The position numbers and the translations under genes were made by a program. 64,000 nucleotides of DNA, from NCBI GenBank assembly GCA_019321725.1, contig CM033114.1, forward strand, positions 17,774,278 through 17,838,277, given 5' to 3'. This DNA comes from Paulownia fortunei (taxonomy: Eukaryota; Streptophyta; Magnoliopsida; Lamiales; Paulowniaceae). The notes under the pieces were generated by a model. It made no database searches. It was not told the DNA's origin and was given only the letters and a program-made list of their open reading frames with translations. Shown here piece after piece: positions 11,907 to 23,670 of this stretch (the first letter of the stretch is position 1; each line of letters starts with the position of its first letter).

Positions 11907-12676
11907 AGATTCAACATGGGCGACGCCAAGCCAGTTAGCACACCCTTGGCTAGTCACTTTTATCTATCTAAGGAACAGTCCCCTCAGACGGATGAAGAGA
12001 GAGAATTCATGGCTAAGGTTCCTTATGCCTCAGCCATTGGAATTTTGATGTACGCAATGGTCTGCATGATACCAGACATTGGCCATACAGTGAGAGTTGT
12101 TAGCAGGTTTATGTCAAATCTCGGGAAAGCTCATTGGGAAGCAGTCAAGTGGATTTTGAGGTATTTACGAGGTACTGTAGAAAAATATTTGTACTTTGGA
12201 AAAGGAGAGTTAAAAGTACAAGGCTACGTATATGCAGACTTTAGGGGTAAAGTTGATCACCGAAGAATCAACACCGGTAATATATTCACTGTTGGAATTA
12301 TAGCTGTTAGTTGGATGTTGCAGTTATAAAATATTGTCACTCTATCCACTACAGAAGCTGAATATGTAGTAGTGATTCAAGCCAGTAAATAGATGATATG
12401 GCCTCAAGGTTTGTAACTGAGTTGGGATTCAAGCAAAAGAAGAATGTTTTGCACAGTGATAGTTAGAGTGCGATACACTTGGCGAAGAATTCAACATTTC
12501 ATTCCAGAACCAAGCATATTGGACTTCGTTATCACTTTATCAGATTTTTATTAGAAGATAAGGTGCTAATATTAGAGAAGATCCAAGGAAGTAAGAATCC
12601 AGCAGATATGTTGACAAAGACGGTGACTATCCATAAACTGAAGTTGTGTTCAACTTCAGTTGGCCTGCAAGAGTAA
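11907..12676 (+). pseudogene. Tork copy 1 RT connection and RNase H
   Basis: Continues the RT frame: MGDAKPVSTPL, ASAIGILMYAM, then RNase H text VTLSTTEAEYV and IHLAKNSTFHSRTKHI, ending KNPADMLTKTV near 12590-12635. RNase H removes the RNA strand during cDNA synthesis. Stops lie at 12327-12329 (TAA), 12390-12392 (TAG) and 12464-12466 (TAG), with a one-base deletion near 12410. The first and third of these stops are shared with the opposite-strand copy. Confidence 0.9.
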
Positions 12677-12736
12677 CAAGACTGAAAAGATCTACTGCAT
12701 AGATCGAGATATGAAGACAGATTGAAATCAGTCTTC

Positions 12737-12747
12737 AAGTAGGAGAT
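12737..12747 (+). other. Polypurine tract of Tork copy 1
   Basis: AAGTAGGAGAT directly before the TGTC start of the 3' LTR. The single T is common in copia tracts. Confidence 0.8.
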
Positions 12748-13165
12748 TGTCAAGAAAATGGCCAAACATTTTTGGTCAAAAATGAAGGGAGCCTAATTTA
12801 GGCAATTGTCAATTAAGGTATATAATTTAATTTCTTGCCTAAATTCCAGCAACTCATGTTTTTTGAAACCTATATAAACCCCCCTAACTCTTATTTGTAT
12901 AGCATCCCAAAATTAGAGAATTAAAGAGAGTTTGAGAGAAAAGCTTTAGAGAAAGCTTGTGAAAGAATTTTGTGAAGAAAAATTCTTATGTGGGTTGTGA
13001 GTTGTAAGTGTAGTAAACACTTGTAAATTTTCTCCCTTTAGTAAAACGATCTGCAGTAGGTCCGGAGATGTAGGCATTATTGGCCGAACTCCGTTATCAA
13101 ATTTGTGTGTGTTTTTTTCGTTCCCACTAATCTGATTTATCGGGAATTTTCATAATTTTCCAACA
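12748..13165 (+). repeat. 3' LTR of Tork copy 1
   Basis: 418 bp, TGTCAAGAAAATGG to TTTTCCAACA, matching the 5' LTR along its full length with scattered substitutions and a shorter (GT)n run. Confidence 0.95.
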
Positions 13166-13263
13166 GAAGCAGTATGCACTTGAGGCTGGGGAAGTGGCTA
13201 CTTTCAGTTATCCAATGTTAGAGATCCGATATGTTAATTAGCAGGGATTTTAGTTGAGGAAAT
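13166..13263 (-). pseudogene. Middle of split NB-LRR gene (segment 2 of 3)
   Basis: A 98-bp LRR piece trapped between the Tork and SIRE elements. Minus-strand reading gives FPQLKSLLINISDL, a stop, then HWITESSHFPSLKC. The stop near 13219 replaces a residue inside the LRR. Its left end joins the segment at 8272 and its right end joins 23671, both in frame after removing the element and one target duplication. The short length and two-sided frame match make chance similarity unlikely. Confidence 0.85.
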
Positions 13264-14279
13264 TGTTAAGTCCGTGTGACTTATTTGTTTGGTTGGTATT
13301 GTTTGATCAAAATGGTAAATTTGATTTATTAAGTCTTCTAATTAAGGTAGGTTATGTTTTCCATATTTAACAAGAGTTTTATTGCAAAACTAACTCTTGT
13401 TTACTTGTTTCTTTATATGAATCAAACTCTTCTACTTACTATATTGGATTCATTTATTAAAGATAAACTTGTAATGTTTATGAAAATAAATTTACAAGAT
13501 GTCTTCTAATAATTCAATGTCTAATTGGATGGAAGAAGAGTTATTATGGACTTACCTTATCAAAAGGAGACTTGACAGATTTCTTACCATTCTAAGAGAC
13601 GTGATTTATTATTTAGAGTAGGAAATTGGTGTAATCTTGAATTTTAATATGCAAGATAATTTATGTCTGTACATAGAAGAGTTTTGAAAGGAAAGTCTTT
13701 GTAATAGATGAGCAATCTTTTCATGTTTTAATTTTGGAATCAACCAAAGACAGCCGATTCCCTCTTTAGTGTTCATCAGAGATTGTGATTTAAGTTCGAG
13801 TTTCAAGCTAAGACTGGAGATTCAAGAATGTTCCAAACTATATTGGAACACCGCATTGAACATCCTTTGGGAGAAGGAGGTGAGTTCTTGGGGAGAGAGT
13901 GCTCTACTATTTTATGATAGTTAATATTGAAGCGAGTTCAACGAGATAGATTCAATTCAAGGGGATCTCACAAATAAGTCTACCAGTGAAGCAATACAAG
14001 AACGATATCAAAATAAAGAGAAAGTCTTTGATTTTGTTTATAAGTTCAATTATTGTATTATATTAAACTTTATTAATAGTGGATTATTTTCTCTCTGGGT
14101 GTGGCCTTGAAGAGTAGGATATTTAATATCTGAATCTCGTTAAAATTACTGGTATCAATTTTATATTTCACTGTGCATTTCGTTTTATGTTCTAATCTTT
14201 GTTTAAATATTAATTGAAACATAATAAATCTGATAAACTGACTAACTTATATAATTAAACACAAAAATAAATTCTAACA
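13264..14279 (+). repeat. 5' LTR of SIRE copy 1
   Basis: 1,016 bp, TGTTAAGTCCGTG to TTCTAACA. It matches 22603-23670 with many substitutions and small indels. Confidence 0.93.
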
Positions 14280-14281
14280 AG

Positions 14282-14293
14282 TGGCATCAAGAG
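14282..14293 (+). other. Primer-binding site of SIRE copy 1
   Basis: TGGCATCAAGAG, two bases after the LTR. It is close to the initiator tRNA-Met complement TGGTATCAGAGC, with the variation usual in SIRE-type elements. Confidence 0.8.
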
Positions 14294-14353
14294 GAGATAT
14301 TAGACATACTTAGTGAGATATTGGATTAATTTGTTGTCGCTTCAAGTGCAGAT

Positions 14354-16146
14354 ATGAATATCCTACGTGAAGGAGGTTCTGTTACACGTCCACTATTATT
14401 GAAAGGTTCCAACTACTCGTACTGGAAATCTAAGATGAGAGCCTTCATAAAATCAGTTGATGAGAAGGCATGAAAATCTATTGTCACTAGTTGGAAATAT
14501 CCAGTCATAGAGAATGAGAAAAAACAAGTTATTCTCAAGCCAGAAGATTTTGGACAACATCTGACAATGAACTTGCAAGCAACAATTCCAAAGCACTGAA
14601 CACTATATTCAACGTTGTTGACTCAAACCAATTCAGGTTGATTGCAACATGTGAAACTGGCAATGAAGCATGGGATATACTTCAAGTAGCCTATGTAGGA
14701 ACTGCATCCATCAAAATTTCAAAGTTATAAATATTAGCTTTCAGATTTGAAGACCTCAGAATGGAAGATAACAGAACCATTGCTAACTTCAACGCCAAAC
14801 TTTGTGAGATTGCAAATGAATCCCATGCCTTAGGTGAAAAGTATGAGGACATAAAGTTGGTCAGGAAGATGCTGAGATCCCTACCAAATAGATTTGCTCA
14901 CAAAGTTACTGCTATAGAGGAGGCTAAAGATGTGACCAAAATGTGTCTTGATGAACTTATGGGCTCACTATAGACCTTCGAGATAAATTTAAAATAAAAT
15001 AAATGATAGAAAGACAAGGGAATTGCACTGCAAGTTGAAGCTTAAGAAATAAAAAATGATGTTCAAATTGATGCTCAGGACATGACTAATCCATTGGTTC
15101 TGCTTACAAAATACTTTGGAAAGTTTTTGAAAAAGATGAAAAATAAAAAATCCAAAGTAGGTAAGAGTTCTGATACTCCTAAAAATAAAAGTGCTTCTAA
15201 TCCTTCTTTATTTCGTAATAACAGAAAAGTCAAATAGATCCAATGCAGAGAGTGTGAAGGGTATGAACATATCTAATCAAAATGTGCAAACACTCTCAAG
15301 AAGAAGGAAATATCACTAAACAACATGGATTGATGCTGATTCAGACGACAACCAGGAAGAAAATGATTATGTTGTGAGCAATCATCTTGCTTTGTCTACT
15401 AAACAAGATGTAATTATCTAGTCTGGAAAATGTTATGTCACAAGCCACGTTGAAACACCAATACAGTTACTGCTTCAAAAGCTAAAGAAAATGTTGTTCA
15501 AAGTTTTTCTATGAATTAGGTTTCTATCTACAGTAGTGACGAAGATGAGCTAAGTGATGAGGACATTCAAACATTGTGAAAATTGATGTGCCAAAAATGG
15601 CTTGAAATCTGTAAGACAAACAAGTTATTAGATGGATAGATTGTTGAGCTCACATATCAGATAATTGAGTCACAACATGAGTTTGACCAGTTCAAACTTT
15701 AGATTGCTGAAAAAGATAAGTTGCTCAATAGCATTATTGCTGAGTTGGAAAGGACCAAAGTCTTTTTGTCTAAAATGAACACTGGTAAAACCAAATTTGA
15801 TAAGATTCTCTCTACTGGACAAGTTGGAGAAAATCGTCAAAGCTTAGGCTATATTGGTAAGTATTCGAACATAAACAAGGATCCTAAATCAAAGATTAAA
15901 TTTGTGAAAAGCACTGTAGCAAAACCCTCAATTTTTTATTCTGGTAAGAAAAAAGTTTTTCAAAAGCCTCGCCTAAAAAGGTTTGTACTAATCTATCATT
16001 ATCATATTCTTGGTTATATATGTCCTAAGTGTTTCAAATTAAAAAATAACTTGTGGAATGAAAAGCATGTTAGACCATTATTCTTTGGAAAGTTTGAACA
16101 TGAGCCAAAATTTGCTCTTAAACAGACACCAAAGATTAAGATCTAA
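14354..16146 (+). pseudogene. SIRE copy 1 gag
   Basis: Starts at ATG 14354 (MNILREGGSVTRPLLLKGSN), followed by YWKSKMRAFIKS and a stop. The UBN2-type capsid domain is open at 14761-14973 (NFNAKLCEIANE ... MLRSLPNRFAHKVTAIEEAK). A damaged zinc knuckle CRECEGYEHI(stop)SKC lies near 15243-15285. The long coiled-coil-like C-terminal extension typical of SIRE gag (KFDKILSTGQVGENRQSLGY) is open at 15721-16146. Multiple stops and frameshifts. It is homologous to the minus-strand gag at 36608-37920 plus 39166-39570. Confidence 0.85.
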
Positions 16147-16149
16147 CTG

Positions 16150-17450
16150 AAAGATATTTTCCACACAGAATTTGGATTAGGAAGTATGACCTTAGGTGTA
16201 ATGTTGCAAATATATTCTTGAAAGGATCTACTTGTGAATCTTGGTACTTTGATAGTGGTTGTTCTAGGCACATGACTAGTAATAAAATAACTTATCAGAC
16301 TTTCAAAATATTGAGAAAGGTTGTGTGACTTTTGGGGATAGTGTGTCTGGACAGCTTCTTGATAAAGGTACACTGGATGTCAAAAGTTTACCTAGGCTAA
16401 AGAATGTGCTATTGATTGAAAGCCTTAAGGCAAACTTGATTAGTAATAGTCAATTATATAATTAAAATCTATTTGTTCATTTTATAAAAGATTTATATTA
16501 GGTTTTTTATGATACTAACTGTTATGTTATGATGGGTAAAAAGTTAGTACATAATTGTTACATGTTAGAACACCAAATGTTATATTTGAATATCAAACAT
16601 GATGAAACTAAAATTTGACACCAGAAACTTAGGCACTTAAGTTTTAAAAGCTTAACTAAACTTGTAAATACAGTTGCAGTTCTGGGAGTGCCAAAACTGA
16701 GTAAGAAAAAAGATGGTGTCTGTGGTCCGTGTCAATTGGGCAAACAAAAATGTGTGTCCCATCCCATGTTCCAACATGTAGGTACATCATGAAATTTGAA
16801 ACTTCTACACGTGGATTTGATAGGTCCTGTGCATGTTGAAAGCCTCGGTTGTAAAAAATATATATTTATTTATGTAGATGTTTTCTCTAAGTATACGTAG
16901 GTTAACTTTCTGAGAGAGAAATTTGATACTTTTCATGTCATTAAAAAACTTTGGGCAAAATTGAAAATAAAGAAAAATAGTAAAATTAGTCAAATTGTTA
17001 GGATTAGAAGTAACCATGGAAAGGAATTTGAAAACATTGTTTTTGTTGATTATTGTGATAAGTATGGTATAAATCATGAGTTTTCAGCCTTTAAAACTCT
17101 TCAACAGAATGGTGCAGTTGAGAGAAAAATAGGACTTTGCAAGAAATGACTCGAATCATGCTCAACTCTAAGAAGTTGACTCAAAAGTTGTGAGCTGAAG
17201 CCATTAGCATTGCTTGTTACATATCTAACAGAGTTGACTTGAGACATGGTTCTGGTAAGCTCCTTATGAAATCTAGAAAGGTAAGAAACCAAATCTTAAA
17301 TATTTTCATGTATTTGGTTCTAAGTATTTTATACTTAATGACCGTGAATATTAGGAAAATTTTGACGCAAAGAATGATGAGAGAGTTTTTATAGGATGTT
17401 CCACTAACAGTAGAGACTATTGTGCATTTAGCATAAGGACTCAAGGTGTT
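16150..17450 (+). pseudogene. SIRE copy 1 protease and integrase
   Basis: The protease signature SWYFDSGCSRHMT is near 16236-16275. The GAG-pre-integrase text follows (KLRHLSFKSLTKLVN, then DGVCGPCQLGKQK near 16710-16750). Integrase core pieces are HVDLIGPVHVE, RIRSNHGKEFEN and QQNGAVERK, so the DDE residues are only partly preserved: the second Asp appears as Asn in RSNHG. Several stops and frameshifts. Confidence 0.82.
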
Positions 17451-19308
17451 ATGAAATCTTCTAATGTGGTAATTGATGGATTTTCTAATTTTTCAAAATT
17501 TTCCTTGGAAGAGAAAATTGATAGTCTGACTCAGAAAGCAGATAATATACTGGACTCTGCAAAGACAGAGGAAAAAATGTTCACTTTGATTTTTCCACCA
17601 ATTGTTCCAGATCATGTAATAATATCGGATGGAATAGATAGTTATGATGTGATAGATTTACCCAGAAGGGATCCACCTACCAGAATTCAAAAAGATCTTT
17701 CTTCAGATCAAGTAATTGGAACCCTTATTGATAGGATGAGGACAAGGCAAAAGCCTAAACTCAATTATAGAGACATGATGAGGTACGCTTCCTAGACTTT
17801 CTCTATTGAACCAAAAAATGGCAATGAAGTTTTGAGAGATGAATTTTGGGTCAATTCAATGTAAGAGGAATTAAGTCAATTTGATAGGAATGATGTATGA
17901 GCCCTAGTTCCTAGACTTAAAGAATCTAATGTAATAGGTACTAAATAGATCTTTAAGAAGAAAACTGATAAGTTTGGGAATATTATAAGGAACAAGGCTA
18001 GGTTGGTTGCACAAGGTTATACACAAATTCAAGGAATTGATTTTGATGAAATCTTTGCCCCCGTACCTAGGTTAGAGTCTGTTAGGTTACTTTTAGCTAT
18101 TGCATGCTTGATGAATTTCAAACTCTATCAAATGAATGTTAAAAGTGTTTTTTGAATGAGTTTTTAAATGAAGAGGCCTATGTAGAACAACCTAAGGTTT
18201 TGAGGATCACATCATCCTAACCATGCCTATAAATTAAAAAAAGCCTTGTATGGATTGAAACAAGCTCCTAGAGCTTGGTATGAGCATTTGACATACTTTA
18301 TGGTCAATAAGGACTAAAAGAGAGGGAGAGCTGATAAAACATTGTTCATAAGATGTTTGAACACTAGTTTGATAATCGCATAGATTTATGTGGATGACAT
18401 AGTTTTTTGGGTCAACCTCTAAGCATAATGTTGATGAGTTTATTGAACAAATATCTAAAGAATTTGAGATGAGTATGGTTGATCAGTTAAATTACTTTCT
18501 AGGTTTACAAATAAAACAACTTGATGATGGGATTTTTATTTATCAGAGTAAATATGCATGAAACCTAGTGAAGAAATTTGGATTGGAGAACACCAAATAG
18601 ATTAGAACTCCTTTGGGCACTAATAACAAATTGTCCAAATATGATGTTGGAACATCTTTTGTAACATCACTGTATAGAAGTATGATTGGAAGTCTTTTAT
18701 ATGTTACTACTTCTAGGCTTGATATTTGCTTTAGTGTAGGTGTTTGTGCCAGGTGCCAATCTGATCCTAAGGATTCATATATGAAAGCAGTCTAATGGAT
18801 CATTAGACACATGAATGGTACATATGACATATGGTATTCCAAGGCCACTAATTCAAATCTTGTAGATTTTTGTGATGCTGACTGGGTTGGTGACGTAGAT
18901 GAAAGAAAAAACACATCAGATGGTTGTTTCTTTCTTGATAATAATCTAATATCTTAGTTTAGTTAGAAATAAAATTATGTATCCCTATCCACTGTTGAAT
19001 GTGAGTATATTGCATGTAGGAATTATTGTTCACAAATATTATGGATGAAACAAATGCTTGCTGACTATGGAATTATGCAAACTTCAGTGAATGCGTTTTG
19101 TGATAACCTAAGTGCTATAAATATTTCTAAAAATCCAGTTCAACAATCGAGGATAAAAAAAATTGACATACATTAGAGTTAGTAGAAAGTGAAATTGTGA
19201 TAATAGATCATATAACAACTGAAAATCAATTAGTTGATATATTTACCAAGGCTATTGATGTACAGAGATTCACTGCATTAAGAAAGTCTTTAGGTATTTG
19301 CATTTTGT
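17451..19308 (+). pseudogene. SIRE copy 1 RT and RNase H
   Basis: An acidic linker (17451-17795) leads into [57 protein letters not shown], then IYVDDIVF near 18385. RNase H text follows (LSTVECEYIAC near 18985, then IDHITTENQLVDIFTKAID near 19205-19260 with one variant). RT catalytic residues are recognisable but stops and frameshifts are dense. No product is expected. Confidence 0.85.
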
Positions 19309-20361
19309 GATGTCATGTTCAATCTATTGCTGGAACACCATATTGTACACTGTCATATGTAGATTGTGTTCCAGTACTTTGTTAGGACATATCTGATAGG
19401 ACATTGTTTTTATTTGTTGATTCATGCATCTCATACTAAGACTTTTATTAGGCATATTGCATTGAATGTCTAACATGGTTAGATTTTGATATTTCTAAAT
19501 TCTGAAATCTCAATTTTGAATGATAGCTTTAACTGTTATGACCTTGAACTTGAGTAGATTTTAGAAAAAATCCATGATTAATTGTGCTAGAATTTTCTAA
19601 CACTAAGAACTTAGAGGCCTTTCACAAAAAAACTACATATTCTTAGAAGTGAAAGTCACTCCTGAATTATCTAGAACTAGGTATCACCAATATCTAGATA
19701 ATGATCTGCCATAAGAAAAGGCTACCCTAAGTCTTAGAGTTAAAGCTACTGACTGGATAAATTCTTATTCTCAATTCTTGTTTGAACAATTTTATGTGAT
19801 AGTAATAAAAAAAATGTGGAATGAAAAACTGAAGGAATTCTTAGTCTATTGTCAAAATAGATCAAATGTTGAATTTCTCAATTGATGTTTTAGAATTATG
19901 AAATTTGAAATCTGAATAGATACATTTATCTTTAGCATGTTTTGATTCTGATTTACTTGGGATGGAATACATAATAGGCATGTCTTTTTAGGTTTGTATT
20001 TTGATATTCTTGTGCATCAATAGATGGATAAATATGGAAGTTATTTGGATTACTAAGTTGGTACAAATCTGATTTATCTAAACCTCTATTTCTTAGACTT
20101 CTTGCACAAGTGTGGAAAATGTGTGATTGTTGGAGGAAGAATACTCCAAGAGTTGAGGACCGAATTTGAAAGAATTTTTTTTCACTTAAGGACTCTTTTA
20201 TTTTTGGCGAGAATACATCTTTTTCTAGTGTATATTTAGGGCTTTTAACCCTACTTTTGTTCTATCACCAACAAACCTTAGAGTTACAATCGTAAAAATT
20301 CTCTCAACCATTTTTCTTCTTTTTTTTCCCTTTTTTCTTTTGTCCTTGCATTTGTTCTAAC
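19309..20361 (+). other. Spacer between SIRE pol and the extra 3' ORF
   Basis: About 1 kb without recognisable coding. In SIRE elements a long spacer and promoter-like region commonly separates pol from the 3' ORF. A CT-rich segment (TTTTTCTTCTTTTTTTTCCC, near 20311-20330) and a TATATTTAGG motif near 20230 lie just before the ATG at 20362. Confidence 0.5.
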
Positions 20362-22210
20362 ATGGCAGGATCACAAGAAGAAACAATAGCCCAACTGTAA
20401 AAGAGATTGTGTACAAAGAAACAAAAATAGAGAAGCGAGTCATCTGAAACTTAAGCCAAAAGGAGAACATAACGTGCTGTGGCCGCCAGCACACCTCCGA
20501 CACCGAAAATTCCCTTGGAACCAGAGGTTGATGCTATGCCCTAAGCCACTAAATATCCACTACTAGAAATCACCTTTGAAACTCACACAGATATATCAGT
20601 TGCTGAAGGAGAACAAGTTACTAAACCTATTCAAGGAAGTTATTTATTCCATACCCCAACAACATCACTTGCCAATATCACTGAAGTGGCTGAAACATTA
20701 ATGGATTTTTAGCATAGATAAAGCACTGAACCTATTGTAGAGAATCTTGACCTTTTTCCTAACTCAGTTCCTCAATACACTACTCATATCTCCACATCTC
20801 TGACTTTGTGGAATTTACAGTGCAACAATGTAGCACTGGTGGTGTTCCTATTTGAAGTCCTATTCGAACACGAGAAAGAACAACACATATTCTAGTTACT
20901 TCTAGACATGATTCTGACTATCATCTAGAATAATCTAATTCTCAAGGTAATATTCATGTCTCTGTTTTTGATAATTCTTTTGAGGAATCTACTCAAAGGA
21001 AAGAGATAAATGTTGAAGGTGATAAAATTGAGGTAAGCAAAGCTGTATCTCATAAGTTTTTATATTGATTATGCTAAGGAAATGTGGGTAATTATTTCTC
21101 AACAGAAAGTGTGGTCTGAATGGTTAGTTAGGATGAGTGATTTTGAGGACAGAGGTGTAGACTCAATTTTGATTGATAGGCAGTTGATTGGTTTTGTTAA
21201 AGATATTAAGCCTTATGTGCCTAAGGTTGTTAAGGAATTTTATTGCAATCTGCATTTTAACATTAATAAGGTTGATTCTTCTAAATTTGGTCAGATATAT
21301 ATTAGGGGTAAGATTTATTTCTTTTCAGCTTAGATAGTGAATGATTATTTGGGTACCCCTCAGGTTGAATTTTCTAAGTTACCAACAAATTTTGAATGCA
21401 TTGCCTAGAAATTCTACCACTTTCCCTATGGCTAAATTGACTCTTAAGTATGCCATTTTCACAAGGCAACAATGACTAATTGAACCCCTATAGCCAATCA
21501 CTATGTGATTGTTAAAGATCAGGTTATATTGCTTTAATGTATTGGGTCCGGGCATCCTTATGATCTAGGCAGCTATATCATGAGAACTATTATTAAACAT
21601 GCTGAGATTAAGACTACTGTTGGTCATTTATCATTCCCTTCCCTAATTTATAATGTGTTGGTTTCTCAAAGTTTTAAGAAGCTCAGGTCAGAACAACTTG
21701 AATATCATAGAGTTGATTACTCTATTTACACTAAGCTTGGTAAGTTTAAGGGTCATCTTGATGATTTGCCTACTCTTGTTCCATCTTCTATTGGAACACG
21801 AACTGGAACATCTGTTGTTCCATCCTCTTTTGAGGATCTTTTAGGTTAATTGGAGAGATAGTTACTTATAGTTAGGCAACAAACTAAAGAAGAGTAGGCT
21901 GAGGAGAATGAAGTTCTATATCTTATTACCCAACTCAAAGGCACTACTTCCCACGTTGTTGCTATTGAACCAATTCATTTGGACAGTTTTGATTCTGCTA
22001 TGTAGGCTTCTAGGACTCATTCGATATTTTTTGCCAAAAATAGAGAGTCCGTTTCAGTTGCAGTTGCAGGGGCTGCAGAAGTTGGCACTTCTGGTGCAGG
22101 GATAGTTGATGAAGGGCGAGTTCAAGTTGACACTAGAGTTATAGCTGCTGCAGAGATTGAAAAAAAAAACATTGGATATTGATACTCACCAGGCTGGTGA
22201 ATGAAATGTT
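20362..22210 (+). pseudogene. SIRE extra 3' ORF (env-like / plant transposon protein region)
   Basis: Begins MAGSQEETIAQL and continues as an E/T/P-rich N-terminus (TPPTPKIPLEPEVDAMP). A conserved middle follows, open at 21082-21333: PYVPKVVKEFYCNLHFNINK, then SSKFGQIYIRGKIYFFS. This matches the 'putative plant transposon protein' type domain seen in the additional ORF of SIRE/Maximus elements. The C-terminal part is alanine-rich. Some authors call the ORF envelope-like, but I see no clear signal peptide or membrane anchor in this copy. Stops and frameshifts break it into pieces. Confidence 0.7.
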
Positions 22211-22590
22211 GAAGTTGATAAAGAAGCTACATTAAAGATTTGTTCTTTTTGATTAATGATGTTTTTCATTTTCTTATTTGATCATGTAATTAAAACTATT
22301 TAACTATTTTTTATGTTTTGAAGTTTTTGATGTTATTTGTTTGATTTGCTAGGGGATGTATCTTAAAAGTAATTTTTTGTCCGTAATAGTGGTAGAATTT
22401 TGTTGGTTTTGCTTGCCCCTGAACAATGTTTTATATGCCTTAATATGTTAGTCAGTGTCATGTTCAGTTTCATGTTCGAACATAAATTTTGTGGACTAAA
22501 TTGCTTATATGATATTTCTAGATGGAACATGTATATTTGAACATGTTTTCAGACACTAAGGTTAGATTGTTGATTTTGACAAAAAATGTC

Positions 22591-22602
22591 AAAGGGGGAG
22601 AT
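22591..22602 (+). other. Polypurine tract of SIRE copy 1
   Basis: AAAGGGGGAGAT immediately before the TGTTAAGT start of the 3' LTR. Confidence 0.85.
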
Positions 22603-23670
22603 TGTTAAGTCTGTGTGACTTATTTATTTGGTTGACATTATTTGATCAAAATGGTAAGTTTGATTTATTAAGTCTTCTAATTAAGGTAGGTTATATTTTT
22701 TATATTTAACAAGAGTTTTAATGCAAAACTAACTCTATATTTATTTGTTTCCTTGTAACAATTAAACTCTTCTACTTACCTTATTGGATTTGTTTATTAA
22801 AGATAAGCTTGTAGTATTTATGGAAATAAATTTACAAGATATCTTTTAATAAATCTATGTCCAATTGGAAGGAAGAAGAGTTATTATGGATTTACCTTAT
22901 CAAAAAGAGACTTCACAGATTTTCTACCGTTCTAAGAGGCGTGATTTATTATTTAGAGTAGGAAATTGGTGTAATCTTGAATTCCAAAATTCAAGATAAT
23001 TCATGCCTGTATATAGAAGAGTTTTGAAATGAAAGTCTTTATAATAAACTAGAAATCTTTCTATATAGTTTGTATATATATTTAAACACAAACTCACGAT
23101 AGTTTATGCTGTTGAATTTTAAGAAGAAATTCAGAGATCAAAGGCAACCGATTCCCTCTCTAATGTTCATAAGAGATTGTGATTTAAGTTTGAGTTTCAA
23201 GCCAACACTGGAGATTTAAGTTTATTTCAAATTATATTGGAACAATGCATTGAATATCCTTAGGGAGAATGAAGTGAATTCTCATAAGAGAGCACTCTGC
23301 GGTTTGATTGGGGTGAACGTTGAAGAGAGTTCAACAAGACAGATTTAAGTCGAGGGAATTTTGTAAATAAGTCTACCGGTGAAGCAATACAAGAATGACA
23401 TCAAAACAAAGAGGGAGTTTTTGATTTTATTTTATAAGTCCAATTATTGTATGTATTAAACTTTACAGATAATGGATTGTTTTTCCTCTGTGCGTGGTTC
23501 CGAGGAGTAGGATATTTGATATCCAAATTTCGTGAAAATTGCTGATGCCAATTTAAATTTTGGTGTTCATTTCGTTTCATATTCTAATATTTGTTCAAAC
23601 ATTAATTGGAATATAACGAATTGGTAAATTGATTAACTTAGTTAATTAAACACGATAATAAATGTTAACA
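22603..23670 (+). repeat. 3' LTR of SIRE copy 1
   Basis: 1,068 bp, TGTTAAGTCTGTG to AATGTTAACA. It is slightly longer than the 5' LTR because of small insertions, and is followed by the GAAAT duplication. Confidence 0.93.

Larger units (their letters stand above)
8273..13165 (+). mobile_element. Structurally complete Tork/Tnt1-like copia element
   Basis: Both LTRs, a primer-binding site, gag, protease, integrase, RT, RNase H and a polypurine tract are present in copia order (IN before RT). It is flanked by GAAGT (8268-8272) and GAAGC (13166-13170), a 5-bp target duplication with one mismatch. Total length is 4,893 bp. It sits inside the LRR part of the resistance gene. The coding region has at least eight stops or frameshifts, so it cannot act on its own. 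A close relative in the opposite orientation lies at 30192-35067. Confidence 0.95.
13264..23670 (+). mobile_element. SIRE/Maximus-like copia element with extra 3' ORF
   Basis: 10,407 bp, bounded by LTRs of about 1 kb and a perfect GAAAT target duplication (13259-13263 and 23671-23675). It has a PBS, gag, protease, integrase, RT/RNase H, a spacer, an extra 3' reading region and a polypurine tract. Large size, long gag with a C-terminal extension and an additional ORF after RNase H are the hallmarks of the SIRE lineage. All coding parts are broken. By eye its LTR pair is more diverged than that of the adjacent Tork element, suggesting an older insertion into the same resistance gene. Confidence 0.92.
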
